From Pseudomonas citronellolis (GTDB taxonomy: Bacteria > Pseudomonadota > Gammaproteobacteria > Pseudomonadales > Pseudomonadaceae), in contig NZ_JARJLT010000296.1 in NCBI RefSeq assembly GCF_029335315.1, positions 1 to 64,000 of the forward strand: a stretch of DNA of 64,000 nucleotides, written 5' to 3'. Below, in pieces: positions 28,913-37,921 of this stretch. The notes below the pieces were generated by a model that saw nothing but the letters and a program-made list of their open reading frames with translations, was not told the DNA's origin and made no database searches. Both the position numbers and the translations under genes were made by a program. Numbering within the stretch: position 1 is the first letter of the stretch; every line of letters begins with the position of its first letter.

Positions 28913-30169
28913 TCAGTAGTCGATCGGGTCGCGGATGATCGGGCAGGTCATGCAGTGGCCGCCGCCACGGCCACGGCCCAGTTCGCCGGCGCTGATGGTG
29001 ATGACTTCCACGCCGGCCTTGCGCAGCAGGGTGTTGGTGTAGGTGTTGCGGTCGTAGCCGATGACCACGCCGGGCTCGACGCAGACCACGTTGTTACCGT
29101 CGTCCCACTGCTCGCGCTCGGCGGCGAAGCTGTTGCCGCCGGTCTCGACGACACGCAGTTTCTTCAGGCCGAGGGCGTCGGCGACCACGCTGATGAAGTC
29201 TTTCTCCTCGCGCTGCACGTTGATGCCGTAGGGGCTCTTCTCGTCCGGGCGCAGGGTGAAGCCGATGATTTCCTTGACCACTTCCGGGAAGACGGTTACC
29301 AGGTCGCGGTCGCAGAAGCTGAACACGGTGTCCAGGTGCATGGCCGCGCGCGACTTCGGCAGGCCGGCGACGATGACTTTCTCCGCCGCGCCCTTGGCGA
29401 ACAGCGACTGTGCGACCTGGCCGATGGCCTGGCGGGAAGTCCGCTCGCCCATGCCGATCAGCACCACGCCATTGCCGATGGGCATGACGTCGCCGCCTTC
29501 GAGGGTGGAGGAACCGTGGTCCTTGTCCGGATCGCCGTACCAGATCTCGAACTCGGCGTTGGTGAATTCCGGGTGGAACTTGTAGATCGCGGTGGTCAGC
29601 AGGGTTTCCTGACGGCGCGCCGGCCAGTACATCGGGTTCAGGGTCACGCCGCCGTAGATCCAGCAGGTGGTGTCGCGGGTGAACTGGGTGTTGGGCAGCG
29701 GCGGCAGCAGGAAGCTGGAGTGGCCGAGGTAGTCGCGGAACATCTTCAGCGGCTTGGAACCTTCGCTTTCCGGTACGTCATCGGCGGTCACGCCACCGAT
29801 CAGGAATTCGGCCAGGCGTCGCGGTTCCAGGCTTTCCAGCCAGGAGCGCAGCTCATTGGTCAGGCCCACACCGACGCTATTGGCAGTGATCTTGCGATCG
29901 AGGATCCATTTCAGCGCTTCGGGGTTCTGGACGGTCTCGGTCAGCAGATTATGCATTTCCAGGACGTCTACACCGCGCTCGCGCATTTTGGTGACGAAGT
30001 CGAAGTGGTCGCGCTTGGCCTGGTTTACCCAGATTACGTCGTCGAACAGCAACTCGTCGCAGTTGCTAGGGGTCAGGCGTTGATGGGCAAGACCAGGCGA
30101 GCAGACCATCACTTTGCGCAATTTGCCAGCTTCGGAGTGGACGCCAAGTTTGGTTTTTTCCGTGCTCAT
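28913..30169 (-). CDS. arcA: Arginine deiminase
   Basis: Hydrolyses arginine to citrulline and ammonia, the first catabolic step. The 418-residue protein begins [22 protein letters not shown]. Catalytic elements are visible: [39 protein letters not shown] with the catalytic Glu/Asp, HLDTVFSF with the His, and the nucleophile cysteine in [17 protein letters not shown] at the C-terminus (C406 in the P. aeruginosa enzyme). The frame is open to 30190, but the ATG at 30169 gives the family start. It lies 17 bp behind arcD, so the two are one transcript. Confidence 0.97.
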   Translation of the reverse strand: MSTEKTKLGVHSEAGKLRKVMVCSPGLAHQRLTPSNCDELLFDDVIWVNQAKRDHFDFVTKMRERGVDVLEMHNLLTETVQNPEALKWILDRKITANSVGVGLTNELRSWLESLEPRRLAEFLIGGVTADDVPESEGSKPLKMFRDYLGHSSFLLPPLPNTQFTRDTTCWIYGGVTLNPMYWPARRQETLLTTAIYKFHPEFTNAEFEIWYGDPDKDHGSSTLEGGDVMPIGNGVVLIGMGERTSRQAIGQVAQSLFAKGAAEKVIVAGLPKSRAAMHLDTVFSFCDRDLVTVFPEVVKEIIGFTLRPDEKSPYGINVQREEKDFISVVADALGLKKLRVVETGGNSFAAEREQWDDGNNVVCVEPGVVIGYDRNTYTNTLLRKAGVEVITISAGELGRGRGGGHCMTCPIIRDPIDY

Positions 30170-30186
30170 GAGTGTCTCCAGTGATG

Positions 30187-31635
30187 TCACAGAGTGAGGA
30201 AGCCGTCGTAGAGGCCATACGCCGCGATCAGGGCACCGACCACGACCACTGCGAAGATGAGCTTCTCGACGTTGGTGAAGACCGGTTGGCCGACTTCACG
30301 TTTCGCTTTCGCGAAGAGGATGACGCCAGGCGCATACAGCAGCGCCGACAGCAGCAGGTACTTCAGGCCACCGGCATAGATCAGCCAGACGGCGTAGATG
30401 ACCGAGATGCCCGCGATGATCAGGTCCTTGCTGCGCTCGCCCGGATCGCTTTCGTAGGTCTCGCCTTTCACCGCCAGCAGCAGGCCGTAGGCGGCCGACC
30501 AGAAGTACGGGATCAGGATCATCGAGGTCGCCAGCAGCAGCATCTTGGTGTACGGGTCCATGCCGCTCGCGTCACCCGAGGTGAAGAACACGACGACCAG
30601 GAAGACCTGTACGCAGATGTTGGTCAGCCACAGGGCGTTGGCCGGCACCTGGTTGGCGTTCTCCTTGCGGAGGAACTCCGGCATGGTGTGGTCCTTGGCC
30701 GCGGCGAACATGATCTCGGCGCACAGCAGCACCCAGGACAGCAGGGCACCGAGCAGGGAGATCAGCAGACCGACGCTGATCAGCACCGCGCCCCAGTGGC
30801 CGACCACGTGCTCCAGCACCAGTGCCATCGACGGGTTCTGCAGCTTGGCCAGTTCCGGCTGGGTCATCACGCCCATGGACAGCACGTTTACCAGCACCAG
30901 CAGAAGCAGCACGGTGATGAAGCCGATGACCGTGGCCTTGCCGACGTCGGAACGTTTTTCCGCACGGGAGGAGAAGATGCTCGCGCCTTCGATGCCGATG
31001 AACACCCAGACGGTGACCAGCATCATGTTGCGCACCTGGTTCATCACGCTGCCCAGGTCCGGATTGCTCGCACCCCAGATGTCGGCGGTGAAGATGTCCA
31101 GCTTGAAGGCGAACAGGCAGATGAGGATGAACAGGAACAGCGGGACGACCTTGGCGACGGTGGTGATGGTGTTGATGAACGCCGCCTCCTTGATCCCGCG
31201 CAGCACCAGGAAGTGCAGGGCCCAGAGCAGCACCGAGGCGCAGACGATGGCCGCTACGGTGTCACCCTTGCCGAAGATCGGGAAGAAGTAGCCGAGGGTG
31301 CTGAACAGCAGGAGGAAGTAACCGACGTTGCCCAGCCAGGCGCTGATCCAGTAGCCCCAGGCCGAGGAGAAACCCATGTAGTCGCCGAAGCCGGCCTTGG
31401 CGTAGGCGTACACCCCACCGTCGAGTTGCGGCTTGCGGTTGGCCAGGGTCTGGAAGACGAAAGCCAAGGTCAGCATACCGACCGCAGTGATGGCCCAACC
31501 GATGAGAATGGCGCCGACATCCGCACTGGCGGCCATGTTTTGGGGCAGGGAGAAGATACCCCCGCCGATCATGGAACCTACGACCAGGGCGGTCAGCGCC
31601 CCGAGTCGCAGTTTTTGGCTGCTTTCTTGCGACAT
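30187..31635 (-). CDS. arcD: Arginine/ornithine antiporter
   Basis: Exchanges external arginine for internal ornithine at the inner membrane, feeding the arginine deiminase pathway without energy cost. The 482-residue APC-superfamily transporter has about 12-13 hydrophobic segments and the helix-1 motif [39 protein letters not shown] near residue 220 is the conserved GhEGA-type helix 6. I chose the ATG at 31635 ([12 protein letters not shown]) over the upstream one at 31674: it has a good AGGGAG ribosome-binding site and gives the 482-residue length I recall for P. aeruginosa ArcD. First gene of arcDABC, preceded by a candidate Anr box. Confidence 0.95.
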   Translation of the reverse strand: MSQESSQKLRLGALTALVVGSMIGGGIFSLPQNMAASADVGAILIGWAITAVGMLTLAFVFQTLANRKPQLDGGVYAYAKAGFGDYMGFSSAWGYWISAWLGNVGYFLLLFSTLGYFFPIFGKGDTVAAIVCASVLLWALHFLVLRGIKEAAFINTITTVAKVVPLFLFILICLFAFKLDIFTADIWGASNPDLGSVMNQVRNMMLVTVWVFIGIEGASIFSSRAEKRSDVGKATVIGFITVLLLLVLVNVLSMGVMTQPELAKLQNPSMALVLEHVVGHWGAVLISVGLLISLLGALLSWVLLCAEIMFAAAKDHTMPEFLRKENANQVPANALWLTNICVQVFLVVVFFTSGDASGMDPYTKMLLLATSMILIPYFWSAAYGLLLAVKGETYESDPGERSKDLIIAGISVIYAVWLIYAGGLKYLLLSALLYAPGVILFAKAKREVGQPVFTNVEKLIFAVVVVGALIAAYGLYDGFLTL

Positions 31636-31700
31636 TTTCGGAATCTCCCTATAGGAGTTGGAGAGTGTAGTCATTAGGCGCCGACTGTCAGGGACGGACC

Positions 31701-31714
31701 CTGACGCAAATCAA
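31701..31714 (-). promoter_or_regulatory. Candidate Anr (FNR-type) box of the arcDABC promoter
   Basis: On the minus strand TTGATTTGCGTCAG, matching the FNR/Anr pattern TTGAY-N4-RTCAR on both halves. A possible -10 (TACACT, 31664-31669, or CTAATG, 31672-31677) lies downstream, which places the box about 43-50 bases before the likely transcript start, and the arcD ATG follows at 31635. Anr-dependent anaerobic induction of arcDABC is established for P. aeruginosa; the site here is inferred from sequence. Confidence 0.75.
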
Positions 31715-32238
31715 TAGCCTGCTAACAAATGTTTCCAACTGCGTAGCGGTGTCGGTCCGCTTGCTGAATTACGATAGGAGAGGTTTGCCGATATCGCCTG
31801 ATCTAGAGGGGATTCTTGTGAGTTTCCTACCGCGCGGAGATGACAGTGGAGTGTCAGTCAGGCGTACGAGTGCGCAGTCGGAAGCGACAGATTTCAGCCT
31901 GGGGAATTTGCTTTTCTGTCAGGAGATGTTGCCGGGGCGGCGCGGAAGAAAGAAAAAAGCCCGGTGTGACCGGGCTTTGCTTCTTTATGGGATTGCCCGC
32001 CCAGGGTCGCTGTGCGGGCGGCGCCATCCGCGGGGAAGGGCGCCTGGGCCGAATGGCCGGAGGGACACCGCCGGGCTTGTGGCCCGCCGGGCGCCACGGA
32101 CGAGGCCGTGGCGAAAGGGTGCATCGAGCACCTGTCGTGCAGAGGGCAAGCTCCGTGCCAGCCCGCAGCCGCGACGGAAAGCCGTGTAACTCGCGGCTCC
32201 GCGGTGCGGGAGCGCCGGGCGCATAGGCAAGAATCCGC
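31715..32238. other. Long gap between arcD and dctD without a gene
   Basis: About 520 bp that hold the outer part of the arc promoter region (left) and the dctD terminator at 31956-31978. The right part, 31979-32238, is GC-rich with stop codons in all frames at short distance, and I see no protein I can support. In PAO1, as I recall, the transporter genes dctPQM lie exactly here; nothing recognisable of them remains. Confidence 0.5.
31956..31978 (-). terminator. Rho-independent terminator of dctBD
   Basis: Stem AAAGCCCGG / CCGGGCTTT with a 5-base loop. On the minus strand it is followed by a run of U (AAAAAA on the plus strand at 31953-31958). It lies about 260 bases past the dctD stop codon; no other minus-strand gene lies between. 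Confidence 0.8.
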
Positions 32239-33633
32239 CTATGCGTCGCCTTCGTCGGCGGGATTTCCGCCGTTGCCGGCAAACAGCAACCCATGCTTGC
32301 GCAGCTTGTCATGCAGCGTCTTGCGTGGAACGCCCAGCGCCTCGGCGAGGCTGCGCAGCGAACCGTGCTGGTTGGCCATTTCGCCGGTGATCAGGGCTCG
32401 CTCGAAGGCTTCCACCTGTTCGCTCAGGGAGCCGGTGGTGGAGAGGGGAGCAGCGTTGGCGGGATGGTCGTCCAGGCCCAGGTCCAGCCCCAGGGCGAAG
32501 CGTTCGGCGACGTTCTGCAGCTCGCGCACGTTGCCCGGCCAGCTGTGCCCCAGCAGTTGCGCGCGTTGCGCCGGCGCGATGGCGCGGGGCGGGACACCAT
32601 GGCGTTGCGCGGCGCGTTCGCTGAAGAACTGGAACAGCAACAGGACGTCTTCGCCACGTTCGCGCAGGGGCGGGATGCGCAGGCTGGCGACGTTCAGCCG
32701 GTAATAGAGGTCGGCGCGGAAGCGGCCGTCGTCGGCGGCCAGGCGCAGGTCTTCCTTGGTTGCCGCGATGATGCGGATGTCCAGCGGGATCAGTTGGTTC
32801 GAGCCGAGGCGCTCGACCACGCGCTCCTGCAGCATGCGCAGCAGCTTCACCTGGACGTCTAGGCTCATGCTTTCGATTTCATCGAGGAACAGGGTGCCGC
32901 CATTGGCGAATTCGAACTTACCGATGCGGCGCTTCTGCGCGCCGGTGAAGGCGCCTTGCTCGTGGCCGAATAGCTCGCTCTCCACCACCGATTCTGCCAG
33001 GGCGCCGGCGTTGATGGCGACGAAGGGGCCGTTGCGGCGGCCGGAGAGATCGTGCAGCGCGCGAGCTACGACCTCCTTGCCGGAGCCGGTTTCGCCGAGG
33101 ATCAGCACGTCTGCTTGTAGGCCGGCCAACGCGGCCACCTGCTCCTGCAGGCGCTGCATGCCGGCGGACTGGCCGAGCAGGCGGCCCTTCACTTCCTTGC
33201 GCTCGGCGAGGGCCATGCGCAAGCTGCGGTTTTCCAGCACCAGGCGGCGGACTTCCAGGGCGCGGCGCACGCTGTCGATCAGGGCATCGCTGGGGAAGGG
33301 CTTCTCGAGGAAGTCGTAGGCGCCGGAGCGCATGGCCTTGACCGCCAGGGGCACGTCGCCGTGGCCGGTGATGAGGATCACTGGCAGCTCCGGGTCCTGG
33401 GCGTGCAGTTGTTCCAGCAGTTGCAGGCCGTCGACGCCGGGCATGCGGATATCGCTGACCACCACGCCGGGCCAGTCGCGGGCGAGCGTCGCGTCCAGCT
33501 GGCGAGCGTCGCCGAGGCTGGTGGCGCGCAGGCCGGCGAGGTCGAGGGTCTGGCCCAGGGCCTGGCGCAGGTAGGGGTCGTCGTCGATCAGCAGTACCTG
33601 GGTATCGGCTGCGAATGCTGCGCTGCTGGTCAT
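32239..33633 (-). CDS. dctD: Sigma-54-dependent response regulator, DctD type
   Basis: A 464-residue NtrC-family activator. The receiver domain (residues 12-125) has the acidic pocket LLIDDDPYL and the phospho-Asp in VVSDIRMPG. The AAA+ domain has Walker A GETGSGKE near residue 177, the sigma-54 contact loop GAFTGA near residue 225, Walker B GGTLFLDEIES and the arginine finger region FRADLYYRLN. A C-terminal Fis-type helix-turn-helix follows (SLRSLAEALGVPRKTLHDKLRKHGL). It overlaps dctB by ATGA. DctD activates C4-dicarboxylate uptake genes with RpoN; assignment to that substrate rests on the sensor and on location beside arcD and rml, as in PAO1. The dctPQM target genes are not here. Confidence 0.88.
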   Translation of the reverse strand: MTSSAAFAADTQVLLIDDDPYLRQALGQTLDLAGLRATSLGDARQLDATLARDWPGVVVSDIRMPGVDGLQLLEQLHAQDPELPVILITGHGDVPLAVKAMRSGAYDFLEKPFPSDALIDSVRRALEVRRLVLENRSLRMALAERKEVKGRLLGQSAGMQRLQEQVAALAGLQADVLILGETGSGKEVVARALHDLSGRRNGPFVAINAGALAESVVESELFGHEQGAFTGAQKRRIGKFEFANGGTLFLDEIESMSLDVQVKLLRMLQERVVERLGSNQLIPLDIRIIAATKEDLRLAADDGRFRADLYYRLNVASLRIPPLRERGEDVLLLFQFFSERAAQRHGVPPRAIAPAQRAQLLGHSWPGNVRELQNVAERFALGLDLGLDDHPANAAPLSTTGSLSEQVEAFERALITGEMANQHGSLRSLAEALGVPRKTLHDKLRKHGLLFAGNGGNPADEGDA

Positions 33634-35423
33634 GCGCGGGTTTCCTCCTGGGGCGTCGGCATCACGCCGGGGATGCCCGGCAACAGGTGCAATTGTACGA
33701 GAGCGCCGCCCTCGGGGTGATTGCCCAGTTCCAGGTGGCCGCCCAGGGCGCGCAGCAGGGTATCGCAGATGGCCAGGCCAAGGCCCAGGCCCTTGGCGCT
33801 GGTCTTGGTGGTGAAGAAGGGTTCGCGGGCGTGGGCCAGGGCCTCGGTGGAGAAGCCCGGGCCGTTGTCGCGCAGGTAAAGGATGACGCCCTCCGGCTTC
33901 TGCTCGGCGGTCAGCCAGATGCGCCGTGGCGGCGCTTTTTCGCTGAGGGCGTCGAGGGCGTTGGACAGCAGGTTGGCGAGGATCTGCCGCAGCCGCGTCT
34001 CGCCGGCCTGGACCCAGATCGGGGCGTCGGGCAGGTCGCGCTGCAGTTCCACGCCCATCGCCTGGCGACGGCTGGCGACCAGCGCCAGGGCATCGATGAT
34101 CGCCGGTTGCAGGGCCACGTTTTCCGGTGCGCGGCGGGCACCGCGGGCGTAGGCCTTGAGGTGGGCGATGATCGAGGCCATGCGTTCGGTGAGCGAGCTG
34201 ATCTGTTCCAGGTTGCCTCGGGCGTCATCGATGCGCTGGTGGTCCAGCAGCACGCGGGCGTTGTCGGCGTAGCTGCGGATCGCCCCCAGCGGTTGGTTCA
34301 GTTCGTGGCTGATGCTGGCGGACATGGTGCCCAGGGCGGTCAGCTTGCCGGCCTGCACCACTTCTTCCTGGGCGTGCATCAGTTCGCGCTGGGCCTGCTC
34401 GCGGTCGTGCACCTCTTGCTGCAGCCGGGCGTTCGCGCCCTCCAGCTCTTGTGTGCGTTCGAGCACGCGCATTTCCAGTTGGCGCTTGGCCTGGGCTTCC
34501 AGGGCGATGCGTTCGAGGTAGTGGCGGCGGCTGATGCTCAGCAGGGCGAGCAGCAACAGCAGGGTCATCAGCGTTGCGCCGCCGATCATCAGGACGCTGC
34601 GCACCGGCCGATCGATCTGCGAGCGCGGCGTATAGATGCTCACCGTCCAGCCGGTCTCCGGGAGTTCGCGGCTAAGGCTGATCCAGCGCTTCTCGTCGAT
34701 CCGCAAGGGCTTGGGGTCGAGCACCGGATAAGGAATGTTCTCGGCGATCTCGCGTTGCTTGGCGGGCGAAAGCGAGCGGCTGGCGTGGAAGCGCCAGGCG
34801 CCGTTGGAGGAGAGGATGGCCACGCCGTTGCTGTCGGTGACCAGCAACTGCTCGGGGGTGTTGCCCCAGAGCTGCTCCATGTGTTCCAGGTCGAGCTTGA
34901 CCACCAGGACGCCCAGGAGTCGGTCGCCATCACGCACTTCGTTGGCGAAGTAGTAGCCACGTCGGTTGGAAGTGGTGCCCATGCCGAAAAAGCGCGCCGG
35001 CTTACCCTGGATCGCCTCCTTGTAGTAGGGGCGGAACGAGAAGTTGCGGCCGACGAAGCTGTCCGGCTTGTCCCAGTTGGACGCCGCCTGGGTCAGGCCG
35101 TCCGGGCGCATCAGGTAGATAACGTCGGCACCGGTGCGTTGGCAGATGTCGGCCAGTCTCGCGTTGGCGGCGTCACGGGCCTGGGTGTCGTCGGTGTGCT
35201 GCAGCGTGGCGCGAAGTGTCGGTAGTTCGCTGAGAACCGGCGGCAGATCCTCGTAGCGGCGCAGGGTGCCGAGCAGGTTGGCGACGTAGAGGTCGAGGGT
35301 CTGCTGGTTCTGCTCGGCGAGTTGTTCGCTGTAGTAGCGTTCGGCGAAGTGGTGGAGGGGCCAGAGGAGGAGTGCGGGAAACAAGAGGAGCGGAATCAAC
35401 CGCCCCTTGGAAAAATTTGCCAT
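33630..35423 (-). CDS. dctB: C4-dicarboxylate-type sensor histidine kinase DctB
   Basis: A 597-residue membrane kinase. Helix 1 follows MANFSKGRLIPLLLFPALLL. A periplasmic double-PAS (dCache-like) sensor spans about residues 35-275, with the family pattern RTGADVIYLMRPDG, NFSFRPYYKEAIQGKPARFF and GYYFANEV. Helix 2 (VLMIGGATLMTLLLLLALL) comes next, then a coiled coil, the DHp domain with phospho-His in MSASISHELNQPLGAIRSYA, and the HATPase boxes LLSNALDAL, DNGPGF and GLGLGLAI. The RxYY pattern in the sensor fits dicarboxylate-binding DctB. The ATG at 35423 is preceded by AAGGAA; the frame is open to 35513 but would run toward cysC. It overlaps dctD by 4 bases. Confidence 0.88.
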   Translation of the reverse strand: MANFSKGRLIPLLLFPALLLWPLHHFAERYYSEQLAEQNQQTLDLYVANLLGTLRRYEDLPPVLSELPTLRATLQHTDDTQARDAANARLADICQRTGADVIYLMRPDGLTQAASNWDKPDSFVGRNFSFRPYYKEAIQGKPARFFGMGTTSNRRGYYFANEVRDGDRLLGVLVVKLDLEHMEQLWGNTPEQLLVTDSNGVAILSSNGAWRFHASRSLSPAKQREIAENIPYPVLDPKPLRIDEKRWISLSRELPETGWTVSIYTPRSQIDRPVRSVLMIGGATLMTLLLLLALLSISRRHYLERIALEAQAKRQLEMRVLERTQELEGANARLQQEVHDREQAQRELMHAQEEVVQAGKLTALGTMSASISHELNQPLGAIRSYADNARVLLDHQRIDDARGNLEQISSLTERMASIIAHLKAYARGARRAPENVALQPAIIDALALVASRRQAMGVELQRDLPDAPIWVQAGETRLRQILANLLSNALDALSEKAPPRRIWLTAEQKPEGVILYLRDNGPGFSTEALAHAREPFFTTKTSAKGLGLGLAICDTLLRALGGHLELGNHPEGGALVQLHLLPGIPGVMPTPQEETRA

Positions 35424-35467
35424 TTCCTTGCCCGAAATATCAGTTGCTGGGACTACTCCCTGCAATT

Positions 35468-36085
35468 CTATGCTGGTTCTATCTCCAGCACGGCGAGCAG
35501 TTCGTGCACACACTCCGCCACACTCAGCCGACTGGTGTCGAGGCTGAGTCGTGCCGAGAGAGGCTCCTCGTAGGGAGCACTGATACCGGTGAAGTTCGCC
35601 AACTCACCAGCTCTGGCCTTGCGGTATAGGCCCTTGGGGTCGCGCAGTTCGCATTCAGCCAGTGGAGTGCTGACGTGAACCTCGATGAATCGCCCCTCAC
35701 CCGTAATAGCGCGGGCCATTTCCCGATCCTCCCGATAGGGGGAAATGAACGAAGAGATAACGATGAGACCCGCATCGTTCATCAGACGGGCTACCTCCGA
35801 AATTCGGCGAATGTTCTCCGAACGGTCAGTCGCGGAAAAGCCGAGATCTCGGCACAGTCCGTGACGGACGTTGTCGCCATCTAGGGTATAGGCAAGTTTG
35901 CCGCGCTCCATCAGGGCCTTTTCCAAGGCGAACGCCAGCGTCGATTTGCCGGAGCCGCTAAGTCCGGTCAGCCAGACGGTCATTGGCTTCTGCCCCAGCA
36001 ATCCCTGGCGGTCGGTGGTCGTCACCTGACTGGCGTGCCAGACAATGTTTCCTTCGCTGTTTCCCTTGCGATAAAGCTTCTGCAT
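35468..36085 (-). CDS. cysC: Adenylylsulfate (APS) kinase
   Basis: Phosphorylates adenosine 5'-phosphosulfate to PAPS, the universal sulfate donor. The 205-residue protein has the P-loop [11 protein letters not shown] (near residue 40), the conserved [16 protein letters not shown] block, [29 protein letters not shown] and the late [14 protein letters not shown] loop. These are all hallmarks of stand-alone CysC. It lies 45 bp upstream of dctB and divergent from the FAD-oxidoreductase gene. No sulfate-assimilation genes are near; instead, the polysaccharide cluster behind that oxidoreductase contains a PAPS-dependent sulfotransferase gene (43282-44505). A role in PAPS supply for polysaccharide sulfation is my inference, by analogy with NodQ and NodH in rhizobia. 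Confidence 0.93.
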   Translation of the reverse strand: MQKLYRKGNSEGNIVWHASQVTTTDRQGLLGQKPMTVWLTGLSGSGKSTLAFALEKALMERGKLAYTLDGDNVRHGLCRDLGFSATDRSENIRRISEVARLMNDAGLIVISSFISPYREDREMARAITGEGRFIEVHVSTPLAECELRDPKGLYRKARAGELANFTGISAPYEEPLSARLSLDTSRLSVAECVHELLAVLEIEPA

Positions 36086-36191
36086 ATGGCCCCAATCACC
36101 TCAAAGAAACGTCACCCCGTAGCCGCGGCGGCACCGGCTAGGGATAGAAGGTATTCCCGTTGGGTGGCTTGGGCAAACCCGACGAGCGAAT

Positions 36192-36217
36192 TTGTAGACC
36201 GTTTGCGATGTCTACAA
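36192..36217. promoter_or_regulatory. Operator-like inverted repeat between cysC and the FAD-oxidoreductase gene
   Basis: Perfect 8-base arms TTGTAGAC and GTCTACAA separated by 10 bases. With one inserted T the symmetry extends to GAATT at the outer ends. It sits in the 208-bp divergent gap, 76 bases before the GTG of the oxidoreductase gene and 106 bases before the cysC start, where a shared regulator could act on both. The rest of the gap shows no clear -35/-10 pair. Confidence 0.5.
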
Positions 36218-36293
36218 TTCCCTCTGAATCGAAGTGTTGCTGACGAGGTCGCATGGGATATGGCCAATCGTCGCAAATTGCCTAGGAGGGGAC

Positions 36294-37661
36294 GTGGAGC
36301 GAATCGCAATCATCGGAAGTGGGTTCTGTGGTACGGCATTGGCCATCCAATTGCTACAGAAGGCGTCCAAGCCGCTGCAGATAGCGTTGATTAACAAGTC
36401 TGGCCGTTTCGCCAAGGGTTTGGCCTATGGAACCTCATCGCCGAGCCACATCCTGAATGTCCCCGCTGAGCGCATGAGTCTGTTTTCGGATCGACCGAGC
36501 GACTTCCTGGATTTCGCTCGCGATCGTGCTGCCGAGGCGCGAGCCGGTGATTTCCTCTCACGTCACCTATATGGGGATTATCTCCAGGCCCGGTTTCAGG
36601 AAGCGCTGGAGAATTCCCACCCTAAAGTCACGTTCGAAAGCTTGAGTCGGCATGTAACAGATTTGCAGATGGTCGATGGGCGGATGAGTCTCGCTCTGGA
36701 TAATGGCGAGAGCCTCGAAGCGACCCGAACGATTATTGCCACCGGCAACTTCTCGCCCGCAACACCGGCCTCCCTTCGAGAGTTGCAAGCGGACCCGCGT
36801 TATATCCGTGACCCCTGGAAGCACGGGGCTCTCGATGAGATTCCCGCGCACGCCCGTGTTCTGTTGCTAGGGACTGGCCTGACTATGTACGACATTGCGC
36901 TGGCGCTTGAGGACAACGGCCATAGCGGCCCTGTACTGGCCATTTCGCGTCGCGCTTTGCTGCCTCAAGCTCACCGCAACAATACGCGGCATCCTGATCT
37001 TCCGGCATTGCCGGAGTGCTTCAGGCAGCCTATGGGGCTGTGCACGCTCATCGCGACATTGCGCAACTTCATCCAACAGGTGGAAAAGGCCGGATATGAC
37101 TGGCGAGATGCGGTCGCTGCCATTCGGCCCATTACGCCGATGCTTTGGCAAGGCCTGGACAATAAGGATCGAAGTCGATTCCTACGCCATCTACAACCGT
37201 ACTGGGACACTCATCGTCACAGGGCAGCTCCTCCCGTCGCCAAACGTGTCGAAGACTTACGGAGCGCTGGCCGACTGCAAATACAGGCGGCCCGAGTTGT
37301 GGCGGCCCGAGGTGATGGCAATGGAATCCGCTTGGAGCTAAATCCCAGAGGCGAAGGTCAATCGAAGGAATGTGTGGTGGACTATCTGGTCAATTGCACG
37401 GGGCCTTGCACCGATCTGCGTTCGGCAAACGAGCCGTTACTGGCGCGGCTTCTAGCCCGTGGAGAAATCGAACAGGATGAGCACAAGCTCGGGTTGAAGG
37501 TCGATGGTGGATTCCGTGTAATCGATCGCCACGGAAATGCCAACCCCGGATTGTTTTTGCTCAGCCCGATGCTACGCGCCTCTTATTGGGAAAGTACTGC
37601 GGTGCCGGAGCTTCGCCAGCATGCCGAAAGGCTTGGTGAGCTATTGCTTGCAGATCATTGA
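36294..37661 (+). CDS. FAD/NAD(P)-binding oxidoreductase-like protein (NAD_binding_9 type)
   Basis: A 455-residue flavoprotein-like chain with an N-terminal dinucleotide-binding motif IAIIGSGFCGTALAIQLL (residues 4-21) and the family phrases GLAYGTSSPSHILNVPAERMSLF and FLDFARDR. A second glycine motif, ARVLLLGTGLTMYDIALAL near residue 190, probably binds NAD(P). VDYLVNCTGPCTDLRS and the C-terminal PGLFLLSPMLRASYWESTAVPELRQHA complete the fold. The reaction is unknown; relatives are annotated YdhS-like or hydroxyacylglutathione-associated without proof. I chose the GTG at 36294 because AGGAGGGG lies 5 bases upstream; upstream codons are not family-like. It is divergent from cysC, and a polysaccharide-related or sulfur-related role is only suggested by context. 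Confidence 0.8.
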   Translation: MERIAIIGSGFCGTALAIQLLQKASKPLQIALINKSGRFAKGLAYGTSSPSHILNVPAERMSLFSDRPSDFLDFARDRAAEARAGDFLSRHLYGDYLQARFQEALENSHPKVTFESLSRHVTDLQMVDGRMSLALDNGESLEATRTIIATGNFSPATPASLRELQADPRYIRDPWKHGALDEIPAHARVLLLGTGLTMYDIALALEDNGHSGPVLAISRRALLPQAHRNNTRHPDLPALPECFRQPMGLCTLIATLRNFIQQVEKAGYDWRDAVAAIRPITPMLWQGLDNKDRSRFLRHLQPYWDTHRHRAAPPVAKRVEDLRSAGRLQIQAARVVAARGDGNGIRLELNPRGEGQSKECVVDYLVNCTGPCTDLRSANEPLLARLLARGEIEQDEHKLGLKVDGGFRVIDRHGNANPGLFLLSPMLRASYWESTAVPELRQHAERLGELLLADH

Positions 37662-37829
37662 ACAAGATATCCGTGATTCTATTCAGGGCTATTGAATCAC
37701 CGGTGTCGCCGTGAGAGGCCGCCCCGGTCAGGGATGATGGTCTGCGAACCTTCTCCCGACGGCTAAATGACGTAGTGGGCCGTAATGGGTAGGTTTCAAC
37801 AGGGGCGAAGAATGGATTGCTGAAGACTC

Positions 37830-37856
37830 CCTGTGGGGCAGAGACCGCCCCACAGG
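37830..37856. terminator. Hairpin between convergent FAD-oxidoreductase gene and polysaccharide operon
   Basis: Perfect 10-bp stem CCTGTGGGGC / GCCCCACAGG with a 7-base loop, between the two convergent gene ends (37661 and 37922). There is no clear T-run on either strand, so it may be a factor-assisted end for one or both transcripts. Confidence 0.5.
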
Positions 37857-37921
37857 TTACGGCTGGAGTGCTCCCTCAGAAGGGTTCAGTCCTTTGATTG
37901 CCGAACTCCTTCAAGACGACC

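Noticed and set aside
26687-30184. An 1165-codon open frame on the plus strand
   Set aside because: It is the mirror of arcC, arcB and arcA; no domain motif is visible and composition is that of an antisense frame.
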